NCBI GenBank assembly: GCA_000507305.1
Contig: DF240031.1
Location: 29,437 to 93,436 of the forward strand
Length of the DNA: 64,000 nucleotides
Origin: Breviolum minutum Mf 1.05b.01
Taxonomy: Eukaryota > Sar > Dinophyceae > Suessiales > Symbiodiniaceae
Direction of reading: 5' to 3'
The position numbers were made by a program, and so were the translations under genes. Position 1 is the first letter of the stretch; each line of letters begins with the position of its first letter. Shown one piece after another: positions 13,504-25,138 of this stretch. Under the pieces are notes generated by a model, which did not search any database, was not told the DNA's origin, and was given only the letters and a program-made list of their open reading frames with translations.

Positions 13504-13693
13504 CGTATGAGGAGGAGGAGGAGGAGGGAGGAGTGAGGATGAGGAACGGGAGGTGCCGCAACAAAACCAAAACCCCCACAACATATTGGTTACAATCAAT
13601 AGACCATGGTCAAGGAAATTTCATTTCCTCCGATCAGGGTTATGACCAGCCAAGCTCACGCCCAGTCAAATTGGAGAGCAGTTTCCACCTTCC

Positions 13694-15592
13694 ATGGCCT
13701 TGCTGCGAACTGGTAAAAACTCAAGAACGCTTTGGAGATTGTTTTTTTACATGTTGAAGCACTTTTTACCAAAAAGTTGCTCGGATGAGCTGAGGAAAGC
13801 AGCTGCAAAGCTGACAGCCTATGATTTCCGCAAGTTGCAAGATACATTGGAAGAGGTGACCCCTAGAAACACACTCTTGACAAAAGGTGAGCAGTAGGTT
13901 CACATGAGCTTCCACCAGCTTTGGCAAAAGACGTTGCCCAGCCCAATTTTCTCAGAAGAAGGCTAGGTTCCAAGTCAAAGCCATCTTGAAAAGAATCTAG
14001 CCAGCGAGCACACCTGGTGACAGTAATGGGGCTTGGGCAGGGAAGGAGATGAAAAAGAAAAAGAAGAAGAGCGCTGCCCAAGACAAAAAAGAACTTGGCA
14101 AAAGTCTTGAAAAAACTGCCACGCAGGAAGCTCCCTCTACCAGAAGAAAGTCGCACAAGCGCAGGGTTGTCCATGCCAAGAACCCAGAGAAGAGTTACAT
14201 CTACAAGTGCCATGAAAGTTACCAGAAGCTTCGCCCGGTAGTCCAGGACAGCAGAATGAGAACACTGAAGTACAAGCAAGCGATTGGTGGCATCAAAACA
14301 AGGCTGGAAGATGACCACCTGAGCAAGGAGGAAGCTAGCGCCTTGAGGAATTCCTTGTGCTGATGGAAAAAAGCACGTCTTGACAAAAGATTGTGTCTTT
14401 GCACGCTGAAATACACTTGGCAAAAGGGTTGCTTGCATGCTGACAATATGCAGTTGGGAAAGCAGCCCCTCCTGACAAAAGGGGATCCAGCTTTGAAGTT
14501 TCACCTGGAAAGCTTCTTGGCAAAAGATGTTTGCACAACGCGTCATTTTGTTCATTGCCTTCTTGTTGGCAGAAGTAAAAGGTACATGAGAATTTCACCT
14601 TTGTGCAAAATTTTGTCTTCAGCCTTCTGTGGTTGCATGTTTACATGTTTGTATGTACGCGTGTTGGTTTTTTGACCAAATTTTGAGCAAGGACATCCCT
14701 GTCCATGTGCTCAAAAATCGAACTGCTGTTTGGTCTTGACAAGAAAAAGCTAGACACTTCTGTTTGGCCCTAACTTCGGTTGAGCCTTGACAAAAATCGG
14801 TTTAGCCTTGACACAACGATAAACAAAATGAAAAACAACAAAAGCAAAGCTGCAGCATCTAGAGCAGCCTCAAGAGCCAGAAAGGGTCAGAGCAGCAGGG
14901 CAAGAAAGAAACAGGCTGGAGCCAGAAAGGCAAAGGCAGATGCAAAGAAACTTGCTGAGCCAGGTTGCAGAGATGGGCCTTCTTGCCCAAAGGACGCTCC
15001 GCCACCATCTGGCCAAAATGGAACCAGCCGCCTCTTGCCAAAAGGAACCAACTGCCTCTTGCCGAAAAGGAAAAACGCCATCTTTTGGGCCAGCCAACGA
15101 CCTCGCAATCCATGGGCTTCGCCAGCCAGTCAAAAAGAAAGCTTCTATGAGGCTCGAGATCGCGTAGAACAGGAAGCTGGAAGCAACATAGCCACTGGGG
15201 GCCCTTTTCCTGAACATGGATGTTGCGAAAAGCGGCTCCTGTAACATGCAGGGTTTCCTTCATGGTGCCAACCTCTCCAAGACTGAGTCGGCTCAGGAGG
15301 GTGGGCTGTAGTGATGATGACCATGAGGTTCCCAATATGACTTGGTGGACTCAGCCTCAAGCAGCACAGATGACCTCAATGAAGAAGGCGCTGCTCTGAT
15401 GGATGAGAAAGATGCACAAGAAGCTCTGGCTCTCTTGGACCACAACAAGAGGACCTTCAAGGATGCTCATGATCGTCAACATCAAGTTCGAAGCAGCAAC
15501 AACCTAAGCCCGATCCTGGGACAAAACGCCAGATCTCCATCCAAGAAGAGATTTGAAGATCTCAGAGAAGAACAAATTGGAGAAGAGGGCCT
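13694..15592 (+). CDS. Unidentified Lys-rich coding-like exons
   Basis: These are plus-strand pieces in a window otherwise dominated by minus-strand genes. They lie at about 13694-13860 (CSDELRKAAAKLTAYDF), 14049-14363 (begins with six lysines; ends SKEEASALRNSLC), 14820-14965 (SRARKGQSSRARKKQAGA) and 15342-15590 (LMDEKDAQEALALLD). Composition is strongly basic, then acidic and helical at the end. No domain is recognised. The pieces are separated by stretches carrying the repeated motif CTTGRCAAAAG, and the last runs straight into copia-like sequence near 15600. They could be exons of one gene truncated by the copia element, or low-complexity DNA that happens to be open. Confidence 0.35.
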
Positions 15593-15720
15593 CTTGACAA
15601 AAGGGGGAAAGCTGCAAGTGAAGCTCGTTGAGATTGCGGCATACCATTCAGACTCTGCGCTAGACAAGGCACTAGTTTTCTGACTTCTTGAACCGCTGCA
15701 AATTGTATTGCCAAAAAGGT
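13876..15720 (+). repeat. Dispersed micro-motif CTTGRCAAAAG
   Basis: Close variants of CTTGACAAAAG or CTTGGCAAAAG occur near 13876, 14095, 14380, 14411, 14472, 14516, 14788, 15036, 15057, 15593 and 15706, nearly all in the same orientation and at irregular spacing. The density is far above what is seen in the rest of the window. Function is unknown. Confidence 0.6.
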
Positions 15721-15916
15721 AGCGCACTCCACAAGACGTCGTTTTGTTGCTCCAATCTGAATCTGTGAAAGATTCAATTAACAGTTGAGTTGCTTCACGA
15801 CCACCTCCTACGTTTGAGAAAAGATGTACCTGGGCTTGAACTATGCATCTGAATGTCATATCCCCTGTCTTCGCCAAGTATCCAACCAATCTACCTAACA
15901 TTCCAAGATGTCTCAC
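15482..15916 (-). pseudogene. copia-like RNase H fragment
   Basis: An open frame of 144 codons contains RHLGMLGRLVGYLAKTGD, then FTDSDWSNKTTSCGVRYLFG and SGSRSQKTSALSSAESEWYA. This is the copia RNase H signature: D-W after T-D, a variable loop, then Q-x-x-x-A-L-S-S-A-E-x-E. The match ends near 15613. Beyond it the frame runs into unrelated sequence shared with the plus-strand coding-like piece, so this marks one edge of the copia remnant. Confidence 0.75.
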
Positions 15917-16596
15917 TTGGTTCCTTCAAGTTGGCATCTAAATTCTTGTTTTGCATATTGGATGTCACCTCTGTCATGGCTCACGTACAGGGGTGCCCCA
16001 ACAGGGATCCGTCTCAAAGCGCGCATTCACAGGAGTATCGTGCACACTTGGCGCATGCGCTGACTGCGCTCTTGATGCGCTTGTTTTGAGGAACACTGCA
16101 CAATGACATGTAGTTTGGTTCAACCACAATCTGTTTCTTCAAGAACTTAATTGAACTCCTGCCCTTGGAAGGTTCACACTAAGTCTGGGCCTCCTAGCTG
16201 AAGGGGCCTCAATGTCTCGTCCTTCCTGCTGGGAACTGTCATAGGCGCTGGCGCAAGCCTTTCAAGGCAAGTGCTGCAAAAACTGGTATGACCACCCCGA
16301 GCAGTACCCTGTCAGGTATTTCAAGCACTGTACGTTCGGGTGACTCGCCATCGTTTCCACTCGGTGGGCGTCAAGCGGCCTTTGGAGAAGGTGGTTTTGC
16401 CACTTTGGAAGGAAATCGATTTCCCCTTACTTCAACCATCCGCGCTGGCACTACAAAGTCGAACAAAACCTTCAGCTCCCTGCGCCAATCGTCACAGATC
16501 CTCTTGGTTCTTCTTTATCCATGCCCAACCACGAACATGTCATTTGTCAAACTCTTGTTGAGAAACGCCCCTTCAGCCAGTTTTCTCCTCCCCAGG

Positions 16597-16835
16597 TCAA
16601 GGTGGGATGATCAGCCAAGCTGCATGAACAAATGCCCATGAAGAAACTGCATGGGTCATTGGAATGTTGACAACGGTCTTCTCCTCACTCCTGCATTCAA
16701 GTACTGTGGACATCTGTCTAAGACGATGCGCTGCAGATTCCACCAGCCCATTACTTGCATGATCTCGAACCTTTGGGTTTTCAATTGTCACCTTATAGCC
16801 AAGTCGTAGTAGAGCTTGCTGTGCACTGTGTTGTA
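16597..16835 (-). pseudogene. copia-like integrase fragment
   Basis: The minus frame reads LLRLGYKVTIENPKVRD followed by SNGLVESAAHRLRQM and SSWAFVHAAWLI. This pattern matches the part of copia-type integrases where a central LGYK..TI stretch is followed by asparagine-glycine, a glutamate-bearing helix and a Trp-x-x-x-H-A segment. Short weaker segments upstream to about 17249 may belong to the same domain. Only a fragment survives. The call rests on motif resemblance from memory of the family. Confidence 0.6.
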
Positions 16836-17449
16836 CACGTAGCGCAATGGGCTGCTAAACACATCTCAAGAACAAAGTGTTGTAGCCCAACTATTGCACA
16901 ATATTCAAATCTCCTTGGCCATCATCTTGACGTCAGCCTTGCTGTACATATCCACTGCCAGGGTCAGCAACCACCAGGCAAACCAACTTCACCTTTGGGT
17001 CAGCCTCCATCACGGACGCCAAGGTAGAATCATCAGCTTTGGCGAACCAAGATCGAAAGAAATGCAAGGAAACCCCCTGTAGTCCTCAGGTGGATGAGCT
17101 ATTACTTTTCCTTCTGCATCTCGTTGTCCTTCTTCGCTACCCTGTTTTGCAATGTCTTGAGCTGCTTGAAGACGTTCTTTGTCGACATATGCAAAAATTC
17201 TCCTCAATATCTTAGCTTTCAAACCACTCTGGCACCAGCCCGCGTGCAAGCTGCTTTGAGAACCATGCTTGAAGATGTAGGCAACACTCTCACGCCCTCT
17301 ATCTCCACAGCATTCTCCAAAGGAATAAATGCTTGACGTTCAGGTAGGTCAGCTCTTCCACCAAACTGTGAGACACCACTCTCACAAAGCCTGAAACTAA
17401 CAAGCTATCATTCTTGAAGGCAATGGGGATCTTGATGCCAGAATGTCCA

Positions 17450-17960
17450 ACAACATTACAAAACATTGCATAACATACAAAACGTTAGATTACATTTATA
17501 ACGTTACATTACATTGCAAAACATTACATGACTCTAGATAACATTACACAACATTACCAAAAATACATCATGCTGCATTACATTGCAAGACACAACAGTA
17601 CATAACACTCGTGTCACCCACACAGGGTTTAGAGTTTAGGGTTTCAGGGTTTATGGTTTAGGGCTTTAGGTTTGGTTTTAGGGTTTAGGGCTTTAGGGTT
17701 TGAGAGGGAGTTTGGTCAAGGGCCCAACTCCCAAGCATGATAAACCATCAACTTCCTCAAGGCCCAAAATCTCCACGCCTGCCAAGGTTTTAGCTTCCCG
17801 TTGAATGTTCCCGCAGTGCCACGGGCAACACACGCGTTTTGGCCGTAACACTAGATACCAGTACATAACATTGCAAAACACTACATAACATTACATAACA
17901 TAACATTACTTTGCATTACATTACATTACATTACATTACATTACATTATATTACATTACA
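17450..17960. repeat. Simple ACATTACATA-type repeats flanking telomere-like DNA
   Basis: Short ACATTACA/CATTACATAA repeats run from about 17450 to 17600 and from about 17865 to 17960, interrupted by the TTTAGGG-like tract and about 160 bases of unique DNA. Confidence 0.8.
17623..17702. repeat. Interstitial telomere-like tract (TTTAGGG)n
   Basis: About nine degenerate heptamers of the form GGTTTAG, GGGTTTA or GGGCTTTA occur in succession. TTTAGGG is the plant-type telomere repeat, also reported for dinoflagellates. The tract is internal and degenerate, so it is a relic of healing, insertion or chance amplification, not a functional chromosome end. Confidence 0.6.
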
Positions 17961-18073
17961 TTCATGCATGTGTATATATACAGTAGTGGGTTTTGTACAG
18001 TATTGTGACTCTTGATTCTTGATCCTGGACATTCTGCCAGATGTACCAGTTCCTATAGGATCCAGTTGGGTCT

Positions 18074-18820
18074 TCAAACAAAGTGCGTGATTGAGTGTTC
18101 AAGTTCGCTGCAGGCGAAAGCCGAAAAAGGAAATGATAAACCATGAGCAAAAAAAAGTTGAAAGGCAATGAACGGCACTATATAATCTTCATGTTTTAAA
18201 GTTGTGTTTTGCTGCAAGTCTGCGATTAAAGGGTAGTATGGTGAGGTACAAATTGTATCGTATCCAACAAGGAAGGCAACTGGGCCCGTTTTTACAGAGT
18301 TGGATGCCTTGTGTATCCAAATGGCCTTGCAGATTTTGTCTGTACACCCATCTACCAAGAAAAGACCAGAGATGAACTGAGGACCCTTACTCTCGAAATA
18401 CCCTGCCAGGATTTGATGCTGCAAAGTCGAATGACACCCTCCTGAAGTTCTGCCACTGACAAACCTGGCGAAACGTGCAGGTTGGTAGGGACATTTGCTT
18501 GGTAGCTGAAATGCCACTTCGCAAAAAAGGGGATGAAAACTCAGGACTGGGTCATGATGCGTGAAAACAGTTTCCAAAATCCTGTAGATGTTCTGCAAGA
18601 ATGTTGGCAGATCGTCGTTAGAAATTCTATTAATTTCGAAGGAACCGTGACCACGAAAGACAAGCCGAAAAGAGGAATGACAAATCCGCAAATCCCTCTC
18701 TTTTCGTCTCGTCTTCCACCTCCGGAAGACACACCACCAAAGGCGTTCTGATACCATGGGAAGGAGATCATCCTTGGAGCAGAGCTGAGCCAAAAAACAA
18801 AAAATACGAAAAAATATCAT
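18074..18820 (-). CDS. Unidentified 248-codon open frame
   Basis: This is the longest open frame in the 17-23 kb interval. It has mixed composition, with segments such as DDLPTFLQNIYRILETVF and SGLFLVDGCTDKICKAIW, and no homopolymer bias. I recognise no domain. It may be one exon or a fossil coding region; no start context or splice sites were resolved. It is listed because it is long for a region of this base composition. Confidence 0.25.
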   Translation of the reverse strand: MIFFRIFCFLAQLCSKDDLLPMVSERLWWCVFRRWKTRRKERDLRICHSSFRLVFRGHGSFEINRISNDDLPTFLQNIYRILETVFTHHDPVLSFHPLFCEVAFQLPSKCPYQPARFARFVSGRTSGGCHSTLQHQILAGYFESKGPQFISGLFLVDGCTDKICKAIWIHKASNSVKTGPVAFLVGYDTICTSPYYPLIADLQQNTTLKHEDYIVPFIAFQLFFAHGLSFPFSAFACSELEHSITHFV

Positions 18821-19639
18821 GCAAAGAAGTAGAAATCTCTAAATCATCTACCAACATGCAAAATGATATCAGCATAGACCCCAACAGTGCAAGGAATTCA
18901 ATGGAATCAAATGNAATTGGTCTTCGCTTATTTTGACCGTGGCTCAAATATTACTCACAGCAACCTTTTGATACTTCTTGTTCCTCCTTCTCGCTATATG
19001 TTGTCCTTCTTGTGCCTGGTGTGAAAAGGACTGCTGTTCATGATTGGCCGCTCTTCATTTCGCTATTTTTAATGGTCTTCTTGTTGATGTTGGATGATTC
19101 ATATTGCTGCCTGAATGTTGACAAACTGCAAAATACAGCGGTGTTAATTTCGGCTACCATTACGCAGGCGCGCAGAAACGCACAATAATACGCGAGTGCA
19201 ACTTGGGTTACGCAACAGTAACGCAAAACGCAAAGTCATTCATTTTGTTCTCAACGCAGCTACGCACGTTCAGTTCAACTTCGGCGACACAATCAGCGAT
19301 CTCGATGTTGCATCTCGAACTCGCAGTTCATTTTCCAACTCGTATTGTTGTGTTGAAACTGTAAATTAGTAGTTGGAGAACTGCCCACTTGTCTATGCTG
19401 TCCTTTTTAGGCTGTGTTGGTTGCCGCTACTGCCGTTTCTCTCCTTGCGCTTCCATTTCGCTCGCTTCACATCACTTTTTTCGAACACGGAATTGCTCAA
19501 AACCACGTTTCATTTACGAATGCCATGCTTTGTTTTGCTCAAGCCCCATGATACCAGTTGAGATACACATGAAGATAAACACAAAGACATCATGAAGACA
19601 TGAAAATGACATGTACAATGTAGACCATACACAGAAAGC

Positions 19640-19838
19640 CAAATCCGCACCCAACCCAGCCCAGCGCGCCCACCAGAGCCAAACCCCACCCAACCCAGCC
19701 CAGCACGACCCAGCCCACCGCGCCCACCAGCACGCCCAACCCAGCCCAATGCGCCCAGCACGGCCAAATCCAAATCCGCGCCGCGCGCCCAGCACGGCCA
19801 AATCCGCGCCCAACACAGCACAGCGCGCCCACCAGCGT
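19640..19838. repeat. CCCAACCCAGCCCAGCGCGCCCACC tandem repeats
   Basis: C-rich units alternate CCCAACCCAGCCCA, GCGCGCCCACCAG and GCCAAATCCGCGCC for about 200 bases. They open Gly/Trp/Ala-rich frames on the minus strand and Pro/Ala-rich frames on the plus strand, which I do not consider genes. Confidence 0.8.
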
Positions 19839-22582
19839 GTCCAGTCTCTTTTTTTCTAAGATAGAACCCGACAGGTAAACCTGTTTGGGGAAAAATGCCC
19901 CCCAAAAAAAAGGCAAGATTGTGCTCCAAAAATGTGTGGTAAGAAGACGTAAAAAGAAAAGAACCCAAACCCCATGTCAGTCCAAGAAACCCCTTCTTGT
20001 TCAAGCCGATGGTTTTACTATAGTCTTTCTTCACCGGTTGGAAGATGTCGATCGGCAAGGACTGTTGAAAGCGTGCGTTGAAGTCGCATCCAGCATCCCA
20101 AAGTTCATGCCATGACCAAATCGTAAGTGACAAGGACTTTGCTTTCAAGCTGGTGGGAAATTTCAGTCGATTCTTTGTTGATCCTTTTTAGAACACGCGG
20201 GAAATTCAGAGCTAATTTTTGTTCATTTTTGATCAGCCCCCTCGTAGCATGGGGGTGTCACCCCATCATGGCCCGTCATCGTACCTTGCCCTTCACTTTG
20301 ATAGGAGCCAAGGCGTTGTAGATGATCTGACAGCAGGATTGTTCATCCGTTGGGATTGAATAAAGCACTGGCTCATGGGGTTTGGACAGAAATTGGGGCA
20401 CCCTCAAAATGCCAAAAGGTTGGGAACGCTCAAAGTCCAGCAGAAATTGATTGTTAGTTTGTTAGTTGCTTGAAACAGTTTTACTATTTACAGCACCAAA
20501 CCATCAAACCATGAATTTGGGTCTGCATCCGGTCGGCGATCAACACACACCTCTGTGGTGGAGCGTCTTCGAGTAGTATCGTCGCAAAGGATGCTGTTGG
20601 GAGGTGCATTTGCCATAAGCCGTGCCTGGCTTGGTGCACTTGGGAGATGGAGGCACTTAAGTCCAGCCTGTCGCTGTTTGCCTGCATTGACTCTAGTGTT
20701 GCAGGGCAAGGATAAATGAAAATCAAAAAACCAAAAAACACATCAAGACTTTGAACACGACTACCCCACATCCTGGGCTAAGTTCCCCACAGACAAGTTC
20801 ACGCAATCACCCAGGACGGTATATTCCATCCGGCGCGCACTACCACAAACACCACCTTGGACTTGATCTGTCAGGAAATTAACGCTTCAAAGGCGGCTGT
20901 TCGACACGTGTTTCAAAGTCCTTGTCTTGACTGCTTGGATGGTGCTCCTCTGACGTCCGTGGTTCCAAGGTTCCAACTCTTGGAGACAAAACACTGGGAA
21001 GACACAAGACTACTTTTGGGTTTTCTGAGTTTTCAAAAGAAGTTGTTAGCTGTTGTTGTTTTGCCTTGGGACTTGCGTCCTGCCGCTCATCTAGTGTTTC
21101 GCAACCGTCTTTCCAATTCATGTTGGTGCCTCATGCGCTCGTTTTCGAAGTTTGCTGTTGGACACCCTGCGCATTGTTGTTTTTCCGATTCTGCGGCACT
21201 GCCGGCTGATGCGTCAGCTGCTAAATACAACATAACTCAGAATAATTCAGGAAACTACCCAGTCATGTTGCTCAAAAAAGAGAGTACGAAATAATACAAA
21301 ATACGTCCACATGAACAACAACAAACGTTTGCAGAAACAATACTCTCATGATTTTATCACGTCCGACCATCCGAATGACAACAATATCAATTTTCACAAA
21401 TCTTGAGTGGATGGCAATAGCTGCGGCCAGTGGTGACGCCAAACTTTCCGCAGAGTTTCAACCTCTTGAAAACCTGACAATCCGGTGATCCGGTGGAGAT
21501 GCACCACGTTTGCGATTCTATCAAAGAGCTACATCGATTGAGTCTCAACACCTACACTGCTTGGGATGGAGCAATTAACTCAAATCAAATTAGATCACAT
21601 GAAATTAATTAAATCAATTAGTTAAATAATTGAATGATAAAATTACTGTATTCCTGCATTCTTAACGGCTGTTGGCAACGCGTGTTCAATGGGAGATCAT
21701 CTACCCATCGGAAGATCCTTCCTATGAAGGACATACTAAAACCGTTCCATCACCAAAGAAAACACATCCCAACTATCAGTTCACTCCCTTTTTACGAAAA
21801 GACAATCATTCGAAGCAAACATCGCAAAATGGAATGGGCTGAGTTGGTTAGAGGGTTTGAAAGTAATGCAGAATTCGTTCTTGAATTTTGCATTTAAGTT
21901 GCATTAGCTGGTTCAATCACTTATATTCAGCATGGTCCGACCATCCCGTTGGCAGCCCTCAAAAAAATTGGACTACAGTGACTACAGATCCAACTAGATG
22001 GAACCCATAAATATGTTTTTTTCAGTTACCTCCGCTTTGCAAAGGAAAACTAGACAAACTAGAAAATTTTATGTTTTTTGGAGGTTGGGCTCAGAGAATG
22101 ACTTTATGTCTTGCCATTTGGAGAAGGATGGAACTGGAAAACTGGTGGGTTCAACATTCGAAATTTAACTCTCCCACAAAATTTCAACACTTTGAAAGAC
22201 TGAAGTGTCAAAATGCTCTGTATCTTTCCATACTTGCATCTCTCAGCCTACGCCTCATAAAAATAATGGCAATGGGATACAAATGGTGGTTAGCGTTGCC
22301 TGAGAAAAGCATGTCAATCCTGGAAAGAGGCGTGGAACACTCTAGTAAACCACAAGACTTCACCGAAGCGAAAGTACTTGCGCCACCCACGAACCCCAAT
22401 GCAGATTCGAAAGGGTCGCTCTTTGTTTCGCACACCACCCATGGCGCAGCAGCAATGTTCGCAAACACTGCCGCGCCAACGACGCAGCAAGAAGCTAAGT
22501 TTACACACAGGGGCTAGTTCTTTATTTTTCCTGTGTCTGCTTGTGTCGCAGCAGCAACGACTTTCTCCTGACAGACACAACC
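19839..22582. other. Stretch with no recognisable gene
   Basis: Several open frames of 60-150 codons occur on both strands, but none shows a motif or splice structure that I can defend. No large repeat was noticed apart from A/T-rich simple sequence near 21575-21640. Confidence 0.4.
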
Positions 22583-23110
22583 ATCAGAACCGTCTTTCTC
22601 CAACACTTCTCTGCAACACTTTTCTCCAATACTTTTCTCCAACTCTCGTCTCCAACACTTCTGTACAACCAGGCTCTCCAACACTCTTCTCCGCAATGCT
22701 CTTCTCCAAAATTTCTTTGCAACACTTCTCTGTCTCAACGACACTCTTCTCCAACACTTCTCTCCAACACTTAACCACAACCGTCTTCTCCAACACTTTC
22801 CTGTAATACTTCTCAACGATACTCGTTTGCAAAACTTCCCTAGCAACACTTCTTCGCAGCAACACCACCACAAAAACATTATGACAAAACACAACCGGAC
22901 ACAAAACACCACCAAAACACAACCACAGCACGACAAAACATTTAACCAAAACAAAACACAACAACACCGCGACGAAAACACAACCACAAAAACACACAAA
23001 CACTTCCACCAAAGCACCACCACAAAAACAGCTTTGCAAAAACATGACAAAAACACAGCCACACCACCGCAAAAAACACAAACTTGCCAAAACACAAAAA
23101 TGCAACCAAA
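22583..23110. repeat. CTTCTCCAACA and CAAAACAC tandem arrays
   Basis: From about 22583 to 22830 the unit TTCTCCAACACTTCTC or TTCTGCAACAC repeats some fifteen times. From about 22840 to 23110 it gives way to CACCACAAAAACA/ACAAAACAC repeats. On the minus strand this yields a CWRRVLEKSVGEK-like repetitive frame, which I regard as a by-product. About 60 bases further on, GATTCCTATAGGCACAG near 23160 recurs in variant form near 23255. Confidence 0.7.
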
Positions 23111-23455
23111 AAACAAAGACCCCGTCACACTACCACTGCGAACATGCTCTGTGTAGTACAGATTCCTATAGGCACAGCGACGCCTAGGCAACGTCTCAAC
23201 TACCCTCCACAAAAAATGGCACAGATGCAATCAACTCTGAACATCCCCTCTGCAAATTCCTATGGGCACAGGAATGGCTGGGCGACATCTCAACCACACT
23301 CTACATACAACTACGCAGATTCGACCAACTCAGACCATGCTCTGTTTAAAAGCACAGCGATGACCACGATGACCACTTGCACCACGATAGCCGTACCCCT
23401 GCCACAAAACCCACACCCTGTGGTTAGAGCCACCAAAACCTAGAAAACATTGTAA

Positions 23456-23772
23456 TTATTTCTACAGACAGAAACCGCACAGCACAAGAACCCAAACATG
23501 GGAGAACCCAAAACATACATCACGCGAGCGTAGTAACTACAACATATATATATATATACATAGCATTATATTCATACACCGCCTCTATTGAGGTTACGTC
23601 GCCACTACGAAACATGCACACATCACAAACTGAAGACAACATGACACAAGAGAAGCGCACCTTGTTAACACGACCCATTCGGTCAAGTTGGAGTCGAAAT
23701 GGCCCTTCATGAAACAAGCTTACGTTTCCTTCTCGCATTCGAGATTGACCTAGTGGTCGAATTCTTGTTGGG
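23456..23772 (-). repeat. Right terminal repeat R of the DIRS-like element
   Basis: This is the terminal copy; its outer edge at 23456 corresponds to 24187 at the internal junction, which sets the right end of the element. The sequence beyond it (CATTGTAA) is not shared. Confidence 0.88.
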
Positions 23773-23817
23773 GGTTGTTTCATGAAAGGGTAAAGAAAAG
23801 GGGAGTGGTCGGGCGGG

Positions 23818-24186
23818 CTAATTTTTCAAAGGCTCACAAAAGAGCGACACCCACCCACCCTCCTCGAGAGGAAACTACGGGCGAGACATACAATTGATGT
23901 AACGCACATATGTACAACATGAAATATTCACAGGTAACCTTTAACGCTTGAGTACACAAGAGGAAACCATAGTAAAAAAGGCATACACATTCAAAGCTAC
24001 AAGCTGTTTCACACTAACACAGACACCATAATGCAAAGATGCAAACAACGTAAATTGCAAAACAAACAGGGTGCAATTTCCCACGTTCCACTTTTCCTTT
24101 TATTTTGGTGCTTGTTTATTTGTCATTACAAATAAACATTTCTGCTGATAAGAAATAAAGCGCTATCAGTAAACTGAAAGCAGCAC
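23818..24186 (-). repeat. Inner copy of repeat L
   Basis: This second copy of repeat L directly abuts the inner copy of repeat R at 24187, with no base between. A 45-base unique spacer (23773-23817) separates it from terminal repeat R. Confidence 0.9.
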
Positions 24187-24507
24187 TTATTTCTACAAAC
24201 AGAAACCGCACAGCACAAGAACCCAAACATGGGAGAACCCAAAACATACATCGCGCGAGCGTAGTAACTACAACATATATATATATATATATACATAGCA
24301 TTATATTCATACACCGCCTCTATTGAGGTTACGTCGCCACTACGAAACATGCACACATCACAAACTGAAGACAACATGACACAAGAGAAGCGCACCTTGT
24401 TAACACGACCCATTCGGTCAAGTTGGAGTCGAAATGGCCCTTCATGAAACAAGCTTACGTTTCCTTCTCGCATTCGAGATTGACCTAGTGGTCGAATTCT
24501 TGTTGGC
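24187..24507 (-). repeat. Inner copy of repeat R
   Basis: This copy matches 23456-23772 almost perfectly; differences are two substitutions and a longer (TA)n run near 24275-24293. The RNase H reading frame runs into it. Confidence 0.9.
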
Positions 24508-25060
24508 CACTTGACCCAACCCCACTTTCCTTGAATGGTCACCAAGAAATTCATCAACACCTTTATTGAATACTTCCAGTGTGAAATGAAGATCGGCCAT
24601 GGTGATATGTGGCAACATTGGGTGTTCCATATTACGTGAAGGAAAGTCAGCCAAGTTGGAGGCTGAAGCAACTCTTGCAAACCACTGTATACTGTATACA
24701 AACAAGTTCCTCCAAGCGCACTGCAAGCATACGACTGAGGAGAGATAAGCTAACGGAGCTTGAATAACCTTTGATCAGGCTGTATCTTGCGCCGTCATTG
24801 TCAATGTAGAATACAATGTGCCGTGATTTACATAGTTCAGCCCACAAGTCCATAGCAATAGTAGGAGCCAATGTTTCAAGTTCACCAATGACAACTTGCG
24901 CATCACCCTGAATGAATTGTTGGACCTGCTGCTCATCAAGCATCAGAGAGAACCACGCTAACACAGCACCTTGTTGATCAATCAACACACCACCAAGCCC
25001 TCCTCTGCTGTCATCGAAGCTTGCATCGGTGAGGATATAAACAGTTTCACGAACCGTGGA
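24442..25060 (-). pseudogene. RNase H domain of the DIRS-like element
   Basis: The minus frame reads VYILTDASFDDSRGGLGG near 25035 (first catalytic Asp), then VIGELETLAPTIAMDLW (catalytic Glu) and HIVFYIDNDGARYSLIKG (second Asp). After about 24720 the phase changes, and the C-terminal WFARVASASNLADFPSRN, a common RNase H tail of this group, appears in the neighbouring frame. The start also lies in a different frame from the RT thumb. All the expected catalytic residues are present, but the frame is broken at least once. Confidence 0.78.
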
Positions 25061-25138
25061 GAAAACTCTTCGTGGGGAGCCGTACGAAATGCCGTATGAG
25101 TCCTACTATTCAAGAATTGTAAAGTATCAATCAGGCCA

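Larger units (their letters stand above)
15482..17249 (-). mobile_element. Decayed Ty1/copia-like retrotransposon fragment
   Basis: On the minus strand, an integrase-like segment lies upstream of an RNase H-like segment, the order expected for copia. Only about 700 bases lie between them, too few for a reverse transcriptase domain, and I could not read one there. No long terminal repeats were found. Frames are broken throughout, so this is a remnant. Confidence 0.65.

Noticed and set aside
13138-13599. Poly-Cys, poly-Val and poly-Asn/Thr open frames
   Set aside because: They come from the TTG/GGT microsatellite and stay open in all frames.
22514-23230. A 238-codon minus-strand frame with WRRVLEKSVGEK-like repeats
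   Set aside because: It follows the CTTCTCCAACA and CAAAACAC tandem arrays, and other frames are open over the same DNA.
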